Both the position numbers and the translations under genes were made by a program. Of a DNA stretch of 8,078 nt, positions 1 through 6,462 are shown one piece after another. The stretch spans positions 1 to 8,078 of the forward strand of contig JAHFEI010000079.1 in assembly GCA_023248615.1 (NCBI GenBank). The letters run 5' to 3'. The stretch comes from Nitrospinales bacterium. GTDB taxonomy: Bacteria > Nitrospinota_A > UBA7883 > JACRGQ01. The first letter of the stretch is position 1, and every line of letters starts with the position of its first letter. The notes below the pieces were generated by a model. That model was given only the letters and a program-made list of their open reading frames with translations, was not told the origin of the DNA and made no database searches.

Positions 1-59
1 GCCGCACATGGTCAAAAAGTCGCCACCCAGAAAAAAATAAGTGTAATGCTTAATCTTTC

Positions 60-123
60 CAAGGGTGAGATACTTCGCTGGCGCTCAGGATGGCTAAGGG
101 GGCAGGATTACAAGGAGCGCCCA
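60..123. repeat. Possible degenerate intergenic repeat downstream of the GlcF-type gene
   Basis: Bases 66-95 contain GAGATACTTCGCT followed by GCTCAGGATGGCT, which resembles a short imperfect palindrome seen between genes in many environmental bacteria (general form GAGATCCTTCGCT-x-GCTCAGGATG). This comparison is from memory. Directly visible is a 7-bp inverted repeat, GGCGCTC (80-86) with GAGCGCC (115-121), separated by 28 nt. No T-run follows, so I do not call a terminator. Confidence 0.3.
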
Positions 124-138
124 ATGGTTCCGGGTTTT

Positions 139-1428
139 TCAACGCCCTGTTAAAACTTTTGCCAGCAGTTCTGCGGTGTGCAGAACCTTCACGCCAGGGG
201 CATACCGCGCCATTAAATCCATCAACTGCATCTGGCAGGACGGGCATTCGGTAACGACTATTTGCGCCCCGCTTGCCATGATATTTTGCGCCTTACGTTT
301 TCCTATTTCCAGCGAGTCGGCGTAAAAGCTGGCGCTAAATGTCCCCGCGCCGCCGCAACAGGCGTTCGCATCCGCCATCTCGACATATTCCACCCCCGGC
401 AATTTCTGAAGCAATCGGTGCGGCTCGGCCACCACTTTCATCCCGCGCGACAGGTGGCATGGGTCGTGGTAGGTGACTTTTATTTTCGGCTCCGCGCCGG
501 TGGGTGCCGGGATTTTCGGCATAAGCCTGTCCACCAGCAGTTTTTGGAAATCGATAATTTTTGCGGAAAATTTTTGCGCGTCCGCGCCGCCAAGCAGTTC
601 GGGATATATTTCCTTTAAGACCGAGCCGCAGGTGGCGCAGGAAGTGACGATATAATCCACTTCCATCGCCATAAACGCCTTAAGGTTTTTTTCCGCCATT
701 AACCCGGCGTTTACCATGTCGCCCGAAAAATATGCTGGCGCTCCGCAACAGACCTCATCTTTTACCAGTAGCACATCGGCTCCGGCGGAAGAAAGTATCC
801 CTATCACCCCGCGCCCGCTTTTTTGGAAAACCCAGTCCGCCATGCACCCGGTAAAGTAGGCTACGCGCATAAGCCGCTTCCCGGCGGCGGGCACAACCTG
901 CGGATATTCGCTTTTCAGGCTGGTGGTAAAAAATTCCGGCAGTATCTTCTTATCCCCTCCAACGGTGAATTTCCCCATCCCCGGCAACCACGGCAAGATG
1001 GAAAAAAGGCGCGACCCTATTTTCATGGCCGCCGCAAGGAACGGCATAGCCAGCCGGTTTGGCAAAATTTTGGCGAAAATAAAATTGCGGATAAACCCGC
1101 CGCCGATGCCCTTGCGCACTTCGTTCCGCGCGGCGACGATAACCTTTGCAGGGTCTGCCCCGGCAGGGCAGGCCTGCGTACACGCCATGCAAGTTAGGCA
1201 GTGGTCGAACTTTTGCGCCAATTCGGGGCTGGGTGGAAGTTCACCTTTTAGCAATGCCTGCGCCAGCAGAACTTTCCCGCGCGCGGCATCATGCTCGTAC
1301 CTGCTGAGGGTGTATGTGGGGCAATCCGGGTGGCACCCGCCGCACAACACGCACTTGTTGATAAGCGGTTCGAGTTCTTTCAGTTCTTTCGGCATGGGTG
1401 ATAGTTTAACATGTCGGCGGTGGTACAC
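139..1428 (-). CDS. glcF: GlcF-type (Fe-S)-binding oxidoreductase subunit
   Basis: This 429-residue protein matches the iron-sulfur subunit of glycolate/2-hydroxyacid oxidase (GlcF), which passes electrons from a flavin subunit (GlcD type) toward the membrane quinone pool. Two ferredoxin-like clusters are visible: C26, C29, C32, C36-P and C77, C80, C83, C87-P. Two CCG (cysteine-rich) domains follow: C195, C227-C228-G, C264-x2-C267 and C324, C357-C358-G, C395-x2-C398. Order and length fit the GlcF family (about 400-430 residues). The GTG start at 1428 is preferred because AGGAG lies 7 nt upstream; the ATG at 1395 (residue 12) has no comparable site. No glcD partner is visible in the window, so the substrate is uncertain: glycolate, D-lactate or another hydroxyacid are all possible, as is an electron-transfer role with an unlinked flavoprotein. 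Domain assignment is firm; the specific glcF name is an inference. Confidence 0.88.
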   Translation of the reverse strand: MYHRRHVKLSPMPKELKELEPLINKCVLCGGCHPDCPTYTLSRYEHDAARGKVLLAQALLKGELPPSPELAQKFDHCLTCMACTQACPAGADPAKVIVAARNEVRKGIGGGFIRNFIFAKILPNRLAMPFLAAAMKIGSRLFSILPWLPGMGKFTVGGDKKILPEFFTTSLKSEYPQVVPAAGKRLMRVAYFTGCMADWVFQKSGRGVIGILSSAGADVLLVKDEVCCGAPAYFSGDMVNAGLMAEKNLKAFMAMEVDYIVTSCATCGSVLKEIYPELLGGADAQKFSAKIIDFQKLLVDRLMPKIPAPTGAEPKIKVTYHDPCHLSRGMKVVAEPHRLLQKLPGVEYVEMADANACCGGAGTFSASFYADSLEIGKRKAQNIMASGAQIVVTECPSCQMQLMDLMARYAPGVKVLHTAELLAKVLTGR

Positions 1429-1435
1429 CCGTTTG

Positions 1436-1440
1436 CTCCT
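1436..1440 (-). promoter_or_regulatory. Ribosome binding site deciding the GTG start of the GlcF-type gene
   Basis: On the minus strand AGGAG lies 7 nt before the GTG at 1428-1426. The next in-frame ATG (1395-1393) is preceded by an A/T-rich stretch with no Shine-Dalgarno match, so the site supports the longer protein. Confidence 0.6.
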
Positions 1441-1729
1441 GTAAGTTTAGGACACTTTCCGCTTTCAGAGATGACGGTATTCCCGTAAGCCGCCACAGAA
1501 ACATAATGGCTCCTGCACAAAATCGTTACTGGGACACGCTAACGGTTGGTGAGTTTGACATTTTTTACCGCCCCTAATAATATGGTCTTCGTTGGTAGGG
1601 CTTCCGGTAAACTCGGCAACCCGCGCAAGGCGATTGAGAAGCAAGGGACTCGAAAGTATCTGTACGAGCTTGCACCTCATAACAACTGAGTAGGTTAAAT
1701 AATGAAACCTTTCGTAAGGGCAAAAAATT
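1441..1729. other. Intergenic region between the two divergent genes
   Basis: This stretch separates the minus-strand GlcF-type gene from the plus-strand HEPN-motif gene, so it should carry promoters for both, but I see no convincing -35/-10 pair. It holds the possible hairpin at 1641-1673. The segment at about 1456-1487 (CCGCTTTCAGAGATGACGG within it) resembles a degenerate form of common intergenic repeats built on GCTTTCGCGGGAATGACGG; that likeness is from memory. The longest open frame here is 91 codons on the minus strand (1465-1740). Its protein has no motif I recognise and its start lies inside the next gene, so I do not call it. Confidence 0.5.
1641..1673 (+). other. Possible hairpin upstream of the HEPN-motif gene
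   Basis: GCAAG (1641-1645) pairs with CTTGC (1669-1673), and CTCG (1649-1652) with CGAG (1665-1668). This gives a 9-bp stem with a 3-nt bulge and a 12-nt loop, ending 56 nt before the ATG at 1730. It could be a leader structure or repeat remnant, but a stem this size can occur by chance. Confidence 0.25.
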
Positions 1730-3055
1730 ATGAACCCCATCTTGATATTTTCTGGAGAAGAAACAAAAACTCTGCTTTGTGAGGGAACGGCGGAATTAAA
1801 AATTGATGAAACCTCATTCGAGGGAAGTGGGCAGGTGTGGTTCGAATTGCTACCACGTCCTCACATTTATCATTTAGGAATATTCAAGGATGAAAGCCAT
1901 TCCGTAGCGGCTCCTTTGATCTTCAATCCACAGGCTATTTTGAAGTATTTATTTAATAAATGCGAAGTTGAAGGTTTTCAAATATCAGGGAGATGTGAGT
2001 TAGGAAGTGAAAAGACTATCGTTAAATGGCAACCAAGCAAAGAAACATTTCTGGGGTTGGGTGGGGATGCTACCCAATTGAGCGAGGTGGTATTCCATCT
2101 ATTTAACTTTGCAAAAATAATTGGACCCCGGCGGCATAGAGAGCAAAGAGGAAACTTAACAAAGGCCATTGAATGCGTTTCCCTCCAATCTGATTTTTGG
2201 AAAGTGGATATAGAATCCTTATTTGAAACCGATGACCGTCTTAAGAAGCTTAAGGAAGAGGGCGGGCATCGGCTTACACATACTGGAAGTATAAAACGCT
2301 CAGATGGAACCACCTTTTCAGGGAAGGAGGTAAATGATGTTATCACGATGCTTAAATTTTTTTTATCTTTTGCAAAGGGTGGATGGAGTGAACCGATATG
2401 CGCCGTAGGTTATGATGCAAATAGCAACCGTGCTTGGGAATCTTACAATTCACCACATGAATCTTGGATTAATCCATACTCTTGGTTTGACCCGCACAAT
2501 AGCCAGCAATTAACTGATCTTTGGAAAGGCTTTACAGCCCGCTGGGCCAATGAAGACTGGCGCGAAGCTTTAGTGGAGGTTATCTACTGGTATTTGAATT
2601 CCAATAATACTTCGCGTGGAATAGATGCGGGTATTATTTTGACACAAACTGCTATTGAAAGGCTTTCCTATGAATTCGCCGTTAAAGAAAAGCGGCTTGT
2701 GGAGATTCAAGGATTCCAAGACCTTCGGGCTTCAGACAAATTCCGTTTGCTGTTTTCTTCACTTGGGATATCTCTTGACATTCCAGGCGAAGCACCTGAA
2801 TTGCAAAAGCATGCAAAGAAATTCAACTGGGTCGATGCTCCCCATGCACTGACAGAGGTTAGGAATTCTCTGGTTCATCCTGAGAACAAACGCCGGGGTC
2901 ATCTTGATAAGGTATTTTATGAGGCTTGGAATTTGGGCTTATGGTATTTGGAAATGGGGATTTTGGCCATTTGTAATTACTCAGGAACTTACGGCAACCG
3001 TTTGAAAACGACACGCTCTTTAGGGACGGTTGAAAAAGTGCCATATAACACTTGA
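1730..3055 (+). CDS. Unknown protein with C-terminal HEPN-type R-x4-H motif; candidate defence RNase
   Basis: I do not recognise the family with certainty. The C-terminal part (about residues 280-415) looks helical and contains R378-N379-x3-H383 in the context EVRNSLVHP. This matches the R-x4-6-H signature of HEPN domains, in which a polar residue usually follows the Arg, as here. A preceding helix (about 300-322, with AIERLSYEFAVKEK) is typical of the first half of such domains. Residues 1-110 appear beta-rich, followed by FHLFNF at 122-127. A beta-rich N-terminus plus C-terminal HEPN in about 440 residues is the layout of ApeA-type anti-phage proteins, so an RNA-cleaving defence role is plausible but inferred. 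No signal peptide or clear membrane segment is seen. AAGGG (1716-1720) lies 9 nt before the ATG. It is the only plus-strand gene, ends 15 nt from a convergent small gene, and three of its 60-base lines count 33-48% G+C against 62% for a fliG line. Horizontal acquisition is likely. Confidence 0.8.
   Translation: MNPILIFSGEETKTLLCEGTAELKIDETSFEGSGQVWFELLPRPHIYHLGIFKDESHSVAAPLIFNPQAILKYLFNKCEVEGFQISGRCELGSEKTIVKWQPSKETFLGLGGDATQLSEVVFHLFNFAKIIGPRRHREQRGNLTKAIECVSLQSDFWKVDIESLFETDDRLKKLKEEGGHRLTHTGSIKRSDGTTFSGKEVNDVITMLKFFLSFAKGGWSEPICAVGYDANSNRAWESYNSPHESWINPYSWFDPHNSQQLTDLWKGFTARWANEDWREALVEVIYWYLNSNNTSRGIDAGIILTQTAIERLSYEFAVKEKRLVEIQGFQDLRASDKFRLLFSSLGISLDIPGEAPELQKHAKKFNWVDAPHALTEVRNSLVHPENKRRGHLDKVFYEAWNLGLWYLEMGILAICNYSGTYGNRLKTTRSLGTVEKVPYNT
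3022..3033 (+). repeat. 12-bp inverted repeat, left arm
   Basis: AGGGACGGTTGA here is repeated exactly on the minus strand at 3280-3291. This arm lies inside the last codons of the HEPN-motif gene (residues 431-435), so its C-terminal tail is encoded by repeat sequence. The next bases after the core are also A-rich in both copies. Confidence 0.6.
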
Positions 3056-3080
3056 ATTCATTCTGAAATGTCAGGAATTC
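3054..3080. other. Possible hairpin at the convergent gene junction
   Basis: GAATTC (3054-3059) can pair with GAATTC (3075-3080), and CTGA (3063-3066) with TCAG (3071-3074), around the loop AATG. The left side has a 3-nt bulge. It spans the stop codons of both converging genes. No T-run is present, so a bidirectional terminator role is only a possibility. Confidence 0.3.
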
Positions 3081-3274
3081 TGGTAGTGGGCTATCAGCGC
3101 ATCCGCATCGTGGTGGTTTATCTTCTCGCCGGATAGCACATATTGCAACATGTAGCCTAGCGTTGAGCCAACCGTATCCACATCCCTGAAGAGGATGGCG
3201 TTCACCTGCTCGCTGGCGCAGTCTGTAAAGACTTTCACCACTTTGTGTTCTATGTGTTCAGCTACTTTTTTCAT
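3071..3274 (-). CDS. Small protein of unknown function
   Basis: I do not recognise this 67-residue protein (70 residues if the TTG at 3283 is used). It starts MKKVAEHIEHKVV, ends DADALIAHYQNS, has a single Cys (in FTDCASEQ), no membrane segment and no signal peptide, and is probably a small soluble mixed-helical protein. Codon use looks like the flagellar genes (many GCC, GTG, CTG and AAC codons), which supports a real host gene. AAAGGGA lies upstream: its GGG ends 4 nt before the TTG and 13 nt before the ATG, so the start is ambiguous; I chose the ATG. It follows the flagellar genes on the same strand after about 100 nt that contain a GC palindrome, so it may be the distal gene of that operon or a separate unit. 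A link to motility is only positional. Confidence 0.6.
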   Translation of the reverse strand: MKKVAEHIEHKVVKVFTDCASEQVNAILFRDVDTVGSTLGYMLQYVLSGEKINHHDADALIAHYQNS

Positions 3275-3279
3275 ATTTA

Positions 3280-3291
3280 TCAACCGTCCCT
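3280..3291 (-). repeat. 12-bp inverted repeat, right arm
   Basis: This is the reverse complement of the arm at 3022-3033. It covers the putative ribosome binding site and the TTG codon upstream of the small minus-strand gene. The two arms bracket that gene exactly. Confidence 0.6.
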
Positions 3292-3325
3292 TTCTATCTG
3301 GCTTACTTATCGGATTTCCATCAAA

Positions 3326-3339
3326 CGGGCTTTAGCCCG
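3326..3339. terminator. GC-rich palindrome after the flagellar genes; weak terminator or REP-like element
   Basis: CGGGCT and AGCCCG form a perfect 6-bp stem around a TT loop. ATCGG (3309-3313) and CCGAT (3340-3344 and 3347-3351) could extend the structure. On the minus strand the stem is followed by TTTGATGG, a poor T-tract, so intrinsic termination would be weak. The form CGGGCTTTAGCCCG also resembles intergenic REP-like sequences found in many bacteria. Confidence 0.4.
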
Positions 3340-3379
3340 CCGATTGCCGATGCACTATACCAGATAACAGGTGCATAAG

Positions 3380-3928
3380 TTATTCCACTTGGCGTTTCGC
3401 CAACTGTTCGCTTATCTGGGCGGCTGTTTGCGGGTCGAGACTGGAAAGAATCTTTGAGGAATTCTTTGTTTTCATTGCCATTAGCACCTTAAGCGCGATA
3501 GCGCGATCCATAGCTTTCAGCCTTTGCGCCGCTTCCGCAGGCGGCATGATGGAGTATGCTTTTGTCAGGTTGGCGACATTTTTTGCCTCCAGGTCGTCAC
3601 GCATTTTGACGACTTCTTCCAGCTTTACCTGTGTGCGTTTCAGTTCGTCTATTTTCTTTTGCACATCCTGCTCCAGGGCCAGCAGTTGCCCCTCTTTGGC
3701 TTTTACGATCTCTTCCCTTCTATCCAGATCCTCCTGCTTTTTTTGCAGGTCTTTGCCCATTTCCAGGCTGATGGTCTCTTGCGGCGTCGGTTTTGCCCCA
3801 GCTTGCGCGTCACCGGCAGGCGCGGCATCCGCCGCCACTGCAAACGGTATCTTCACAAAGCCCATGTTGGCGGCAATCGCCAGCGCCGCTACCATGATGA
3901 CTGAAAGGAATATCAGCTTTCGTAGCAC
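3380..3928 (-). CDS. MotE-like flagellar motor-associated membrane protein
   Basis: This 182-residue protein has an N-terminal membrane anchor (residues 5-21, LIFLSVIMVAALAIAAN region) after a short positive stretch (RK). A low-complexity Ala/Pro linker follows to about 50, then a long charged coiled coil (about 51-118) and a C-terminal domain (about 119-178) of the MgtE_N/FliG-like type, with the phrase SIMPPAEAAQRLKAMD. The same architecture is found in proteins named MotE, described as a chaperone of the periplasmic motility protein MotC in Sinorhizobium. Position directly after fliJ supports a flagellar role, probably at the stator or rod side with most of the chain outside the inner membrane. 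I chose the GTG at 3928 because GGGAGG lies 4 nt upstream; a GTG at 3946 would add six residues. The gene overlaps the end of fliJ by 16 nt. The family is fairly certain; the function is inferred. Confidence 0.82.
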   Translation of the reverse strand: MLRKLIFLSVIMVAALAIAANMGFVKIPFAVAADAAPAGDAQAGAKPTPQETISLEMGKDLQKKQEDLDRREEIVKAKEGQLLALEQDVQKKIDELKRTQVKLEEVVKMRDDLEAKNVANLTKAYSIMPPAEAAQRLKAMDRAIALKVLMAMKTKNSSKILSSLDPQTAAQISEQLAKRQVE

Positions 3929-4365
3929 TGCGCCTCCCGGAACCACATCTGTGTCGCGGTCTCATCTAGGAAAATCCTTTCCCGGCGTTGTTCTTCTTTT
4001 GTGTAATTTTCCTGAAGCCTATCGCGATAAACCTCCAGCACTTTCCTTCGCTTAAGGTACTCCTGAAGTTCCAACTGTTTCGCGCGGAGCCTATCCATCA
4101 CGTTTGCCAGTTCTTTATTTTTCCATTCTATGTCCAGATCGCGTCCGCTAAGGAAATCCTCGTACAGTTTCAGCAATTTCACGTCGTTGGTCGTGCGCGC
4201 AACTTCGGTAAGCGCCTGCGCGTTTTCTTCGCGTCCCGCTATCAACGCCGCCAGCGATTCGCGCACCACCATCAGGTCCTGGTTAACTAGCGCAAGCTCC
4301 CTTTGTTTTTCTTCTTCCTGCCTCTTGCGATGTTCCAGGACGCTTTGCAGTTTAAATTTAAACAT
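3913..4365 (-). CDS. fliJ: FliJ, flagellar export protein
   Basis: This 150-residue protein is almost wholly charged helix and fits FliJ, the coiled-coil component of the flagellar type III export apparatus. In the family FliJ inserts into the FliI hexamer ring like a rotary-ATPase stalk, contacts FlhA, and escorts export chaperones. The N-terminus MFKFKLQSVLEHRKRQEEEK is typical, and the length agrees with the usual 140-150 residues. It has no signal peptide or membrane segment, so it should act in the cytoplasm at the export gate. The ATG lies only 3 nt after the fliI stop, with GGAG 12 nt upstream, so translation is probably coupled to fliI. The 3' end overlaps the MotE-like gene. FliJ sequences diverge widely, so the call leans on both composition and position. 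Confidence 0.9.
   Translation of the reverse strand: MFKFKLQSVLEHRKRQEEEKQRELALVNQDLMVVRESLAALIAGREENAQALTEVARTTNDVKLLKLYEDFLSGRDLDIEWKNKELANVMDRLRAKQLELQEYLKRRKVLEVYRDRLQENYTKEEQRRERIFLDETATQMWFREAQCYES
3933..3938 (-). promoter_or_regulatory. Ribosome binding site inside the end of fliJ
   Basis: On the minus strand GGGAGG lies 4 nt before the GTG at 3928-3926. It sits within the last codons of fliJ, so ribosomes finishing fliJ can restart on the MotE-like gene. It favours the 3928 start over 3946. Confidence 0.55.
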
Positions 4366-4368
4366 AAA

Positions 4369-5682
4369 TCAGAAAATCTCCGAAAGCATTCTAAGCGAAT
4401 TATCGAAATCGGTATGCTCTTCCATCCCCTGTTCCAGGTAGGCGTTTATGGCGCCCACTTTTTGTATGGCGTAATCAATATCCGGGTTGGAGCCTTTCAC
4501 ATAGGCGCCGATGTTAATCAGGTCTTCTGCGTCTTTGTACACGGCAAGCGTGCGGAAAAGTTTTTTCGCCAGCGTGCCGTGCTCCGGCGCGGTTACGTCC
4601 ATCATTACGCGGCTTATGGAATGCAACACATCAATGGCGGGGTAATGCCCACGCGCGGCAAGCGCACGTGAAAGCACTATATGCCCATCCAGTATGGCGC
4701 GGGATGCGTCCGAAATCGGCTCGGTAAGGTCGTCGCCTTCCACCAGCACCGTGTAGAGTCCCGTGATGCTTCCCTCACCCTCGCTCCCCGTTCCGGCCCG
4801 CTCCAGCAGGCGCGGCAAAAGCGCAAAAACCGATGGGGTGTAGCCTTTCGTAGCCGGTGGCTCGCCGATGGAAAGCCCTATCTCCCTTTGCGCCATGGCG
4901 AAACGGGTAAGCGAATCCACCATTAACAGCACGTCTTTTCCCTGCTTGCGGAAATACTCCGCTATCGCCGTCGCCGTATACGCGGCGCGAAGGCGCACCA
5001 GCGGGGTGTTGTCCGATGTTGCCGTTACCAGCACGGAGCGTTTAAGCCCCTCTTCGCCGAGATTTTTCTCTATGAACTCCCGGACTTCCCTTCCGCGTTC
5101 GCCGATGAACCCAATCACCGCCACATCCGCGTTTGTGTACTTTGCTATCATGCCCAGCAACACCGATTTGCCCACGCCGGTGCCTGCCATTATTCCTACC
5201 CTTTGTCCCCTGCCGCACGTCAGCAACCCGTTGATGGCGCGTATGCCAAGGTCTAGCGGCTCTTTTATCCGCTTGCGGCTTATCGGGTTTATCGGGTCGG
5301 CGTACAGCGGCATTTCATCGCGGCAACGAAGCGGCCCAAGCCCGTCTATCGGCCTGCCCATGCCATCCAAAACGCGGCCCAAAGTCGTCTCGTCCACTTT
5401 CACGGTCGCCTTGCCTTGCAATGCCTCTATGCGGCATCTGGGAGATATGCCCTGCGGCGCCGAGAGCGGCATCATCAATACACGACCATCGCGAAAACCG
5501 ACAACCTCCGCCTCCACCGGTGCGCTACCCTCTCGCGGGATAATGCGGCACATGGAGCCAACGGGAACATCGGGGCCGTCTCCTTCGATAACTAACCCGA
5601 TGATGCGCGTAACCTCGCCTACCGGAACGATATCGCGTGACGCGGCAACGGCGGCGCGGTACTTTGAAAGGTCTATGTTCAT
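4369..5682 (-). CDS. fliI: FliI, flagellum-specific ATPase
   Basis: This 437-residue protein is the ATPase of the flagellar type III export apparatus, related to the F1 beta subunit, which helps unload export substrates with FliH and FliJ at the base of the basal body. Visible motifs are the P-loop GTGVGKS (167-173, with K172), GERGREV (194-200, E195 the likely catalytic Glu), Walker B VLLMVDS (251-257, D256), and the DGHIVLSR segment (333-340), whose Arg fits the family's arginine-finger position. The N-terminal beta-barrel domain covers about 15-95. Length is as expected (about 440). The ATG lies 3 nt after the fliH stop; no strong Shine-Dalgarno is seen, so coupling to fliH is likely. Virulence-type SctN ATPases are close relatives, but the fliF-fliG-fliH-fliJ context settles the assignment. 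Confidence 0.97.
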   Translation of the reverse strand: MNIDLSKYRAAVAASRDIVPVGEVTRIIGLVIEGDGPDVPVGSMCRIIPREGSAPVEAEVVGFRDGRVLMMPLSAPQGISPRCRIEALQGKATVKVDETTLGRVLDGMGRPIDGLGPLRCRDEMPLYADPINPISRKRIKEPLDLGIRAINGLLTCGRGQRVGIMAGTGVGKSVLLGMIAKYTNADVAVIGFIGERGREVREFIEKNLGEEGLKRSVLVTATSDNTPLVRLRAAYTATAIAEYFRKQGKDVLLMVDSLTRFAMAQREIGLSIGEPPATKGYTPSVFALLPRLLERAGTGSEGEGSITGLYTVLVEGDDLTEPISDASRAILDGHIVLSRALAARGHYPAIDVLHSISRVMMDVTAPEHGTLAKKLFRTLAVYKDAEDLINIGAYVKGSNPDIDYAIQKVGAINAYLEQGMEEHTDFDNSLRMLSEIF

Positions 5683-5685
5683 CGC

Positions 5686-6462
5686 CTATTTCTCTATCTG
5701 GCTTTTCAGGCTCTCGCGGATGTTCATAAGCCTGTTTTCCACCGTAGCGTCCAGAACGCCTATGTTCGTTTCCATAATGCAACCGCCGGGGATAACCGCC
5801 GGGTCGGACTTCAGTTCGACATTTTCTATTACCTCCGTCTCGCGCAGGAGGTCTTCTTTCATGGTGGCGGCCATTTCCATATCCGCCGGGTTTAGGCGTA
5901 TAGATATCGCCTGCTTTGTGTGTAGCCCCTGCACCGCCTTGCGTATCACGCCAGAGATGACGCTTTTATCCTGCTGCAACTCGCGGCAGACTATCTCCGA
6001 GGCAATTAGGGTCGTAAGGTCTATCATCTCCTTTTCGGCCTTGCCGTAAAAATCGTTCCGCGCACCGGACAGCAGTTCCACCCCTTCCTTCAGGGCGCCC
6101 ATCAGCGCAGTGGCCGCAACTATGCTCTCTTCCCTGCCTTTTTGGAGTCCGGCCTCAAACCCCCTTAGCGACGCTTCCTGCTCGATGGCCTGCACACGCG
6201 CTTCCGCGTCGCGCATTATCGCATCCGCCTCGTCGGTGGTTTTCTTCAGTATCTCGTCGCGCCGATAACCGCCGCCGTACTCGAAATCGAAGCCGCCCAA
6301 TATGAACTCATCCATCTCGACAGTGCGCTCGGCATTGTCCGGCCTGAATTCCTCTTGGCGTACGCGTTTTTTCTGCTCCTCCGCCACCACCTCTTCGGTG
6401 AAGCTGGCCAAGTTGAAAGCCGGAAACTCCTTGGCCTTTGCGCCGCCGATAACTTTAAACAA
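5686..6462 (-). CDS. fliH: FliH, flagellar export ATPase regulator
   Basis: This 258-residue protein is FliH, the peripheral stalk-like partner that binds FliI, restrains its ATPase activity and attaches it to the C-ring. The N-terminal third is variable and charged; a helical middle contains G101-x3-G105-x3-G109 (in GFEAGLQKG), the glycine-repeat pattern known from FliH helices. The C-terminal domain (about 140-250) ends with the typical DPAVIPGGCIMETNIG (220-235) and DATVENRL. The start is TTG at 6462, with GGAGG 8 nt upstream; the next in-frame Met (residue 50) would remove a fifth of the protein. The start overlaps the fliG stop by 8 nt, which implies translational coupling. Length is in the normal range (about 230-280). 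Confidence 0.94.
   Translation of the reverse strand: MFKVIGGAKAKEFPAFNLASFTEEVVAEEQKKRVRQEEFRPDNAERTVEMDEFILGGFDFEYGGGYRRDEILKKTTDEADAIMRDAEARVQAIEQEASLRGFEAGLQKGREESIVAATALMGALKEGVELLSGARNDFYGKAEKEMIDLTTLIASEIVCRELQQDKSVISGVIRKAVQGLHTKQAISIRLNPADMEMAATMKEDLLRETEVIENVELKSDPAVIPGGCIMETNIGVLDATVENRLMNIRESLKSQIEK

Noticed and set aside
121..156. Intrinsic terminator after the GlcF-type gene
   Set aside because: No stable stem precedes a T-tract on the minus strand after the stop at 139.
1531..1620. Integron attC-like site around CTAACGGTTGG
   Set aside because: No matching inverse-core and core pair with the required spacing, and no integrase gene in view.
1670..1703. TTGCAC followed by an A/T-rich TTAAAT as a sigma-70 promoter for the plus-strand gene
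   Set aside because: The spacer would be 19 nt and the -10 match is poor.
1465..1740. 91-codon minus-strand open frame with several Cys residues
   Set aside because: No recognisable motif, start lies inside the plus-strand gene at 1730, no ribosome site of note, and it sits in a repeat-like intergenic stretch.
3321..3351. GCCGAT motifs as a flagellar sigma-28 promoter
   Set aside because: Spacing from the AAA element is 13 or 20 nt rather than about 15, the strand points antisense to the flagellar genes, and the bases belong to the palindrome.
4868..6049. Long plus-strand open frame opposite fliI and fliH
   Set aside because: It is the antisense shadow of two clearly identified genes, with Ser/Arg/Pro-rich low-complexity translation typical of such shadows.
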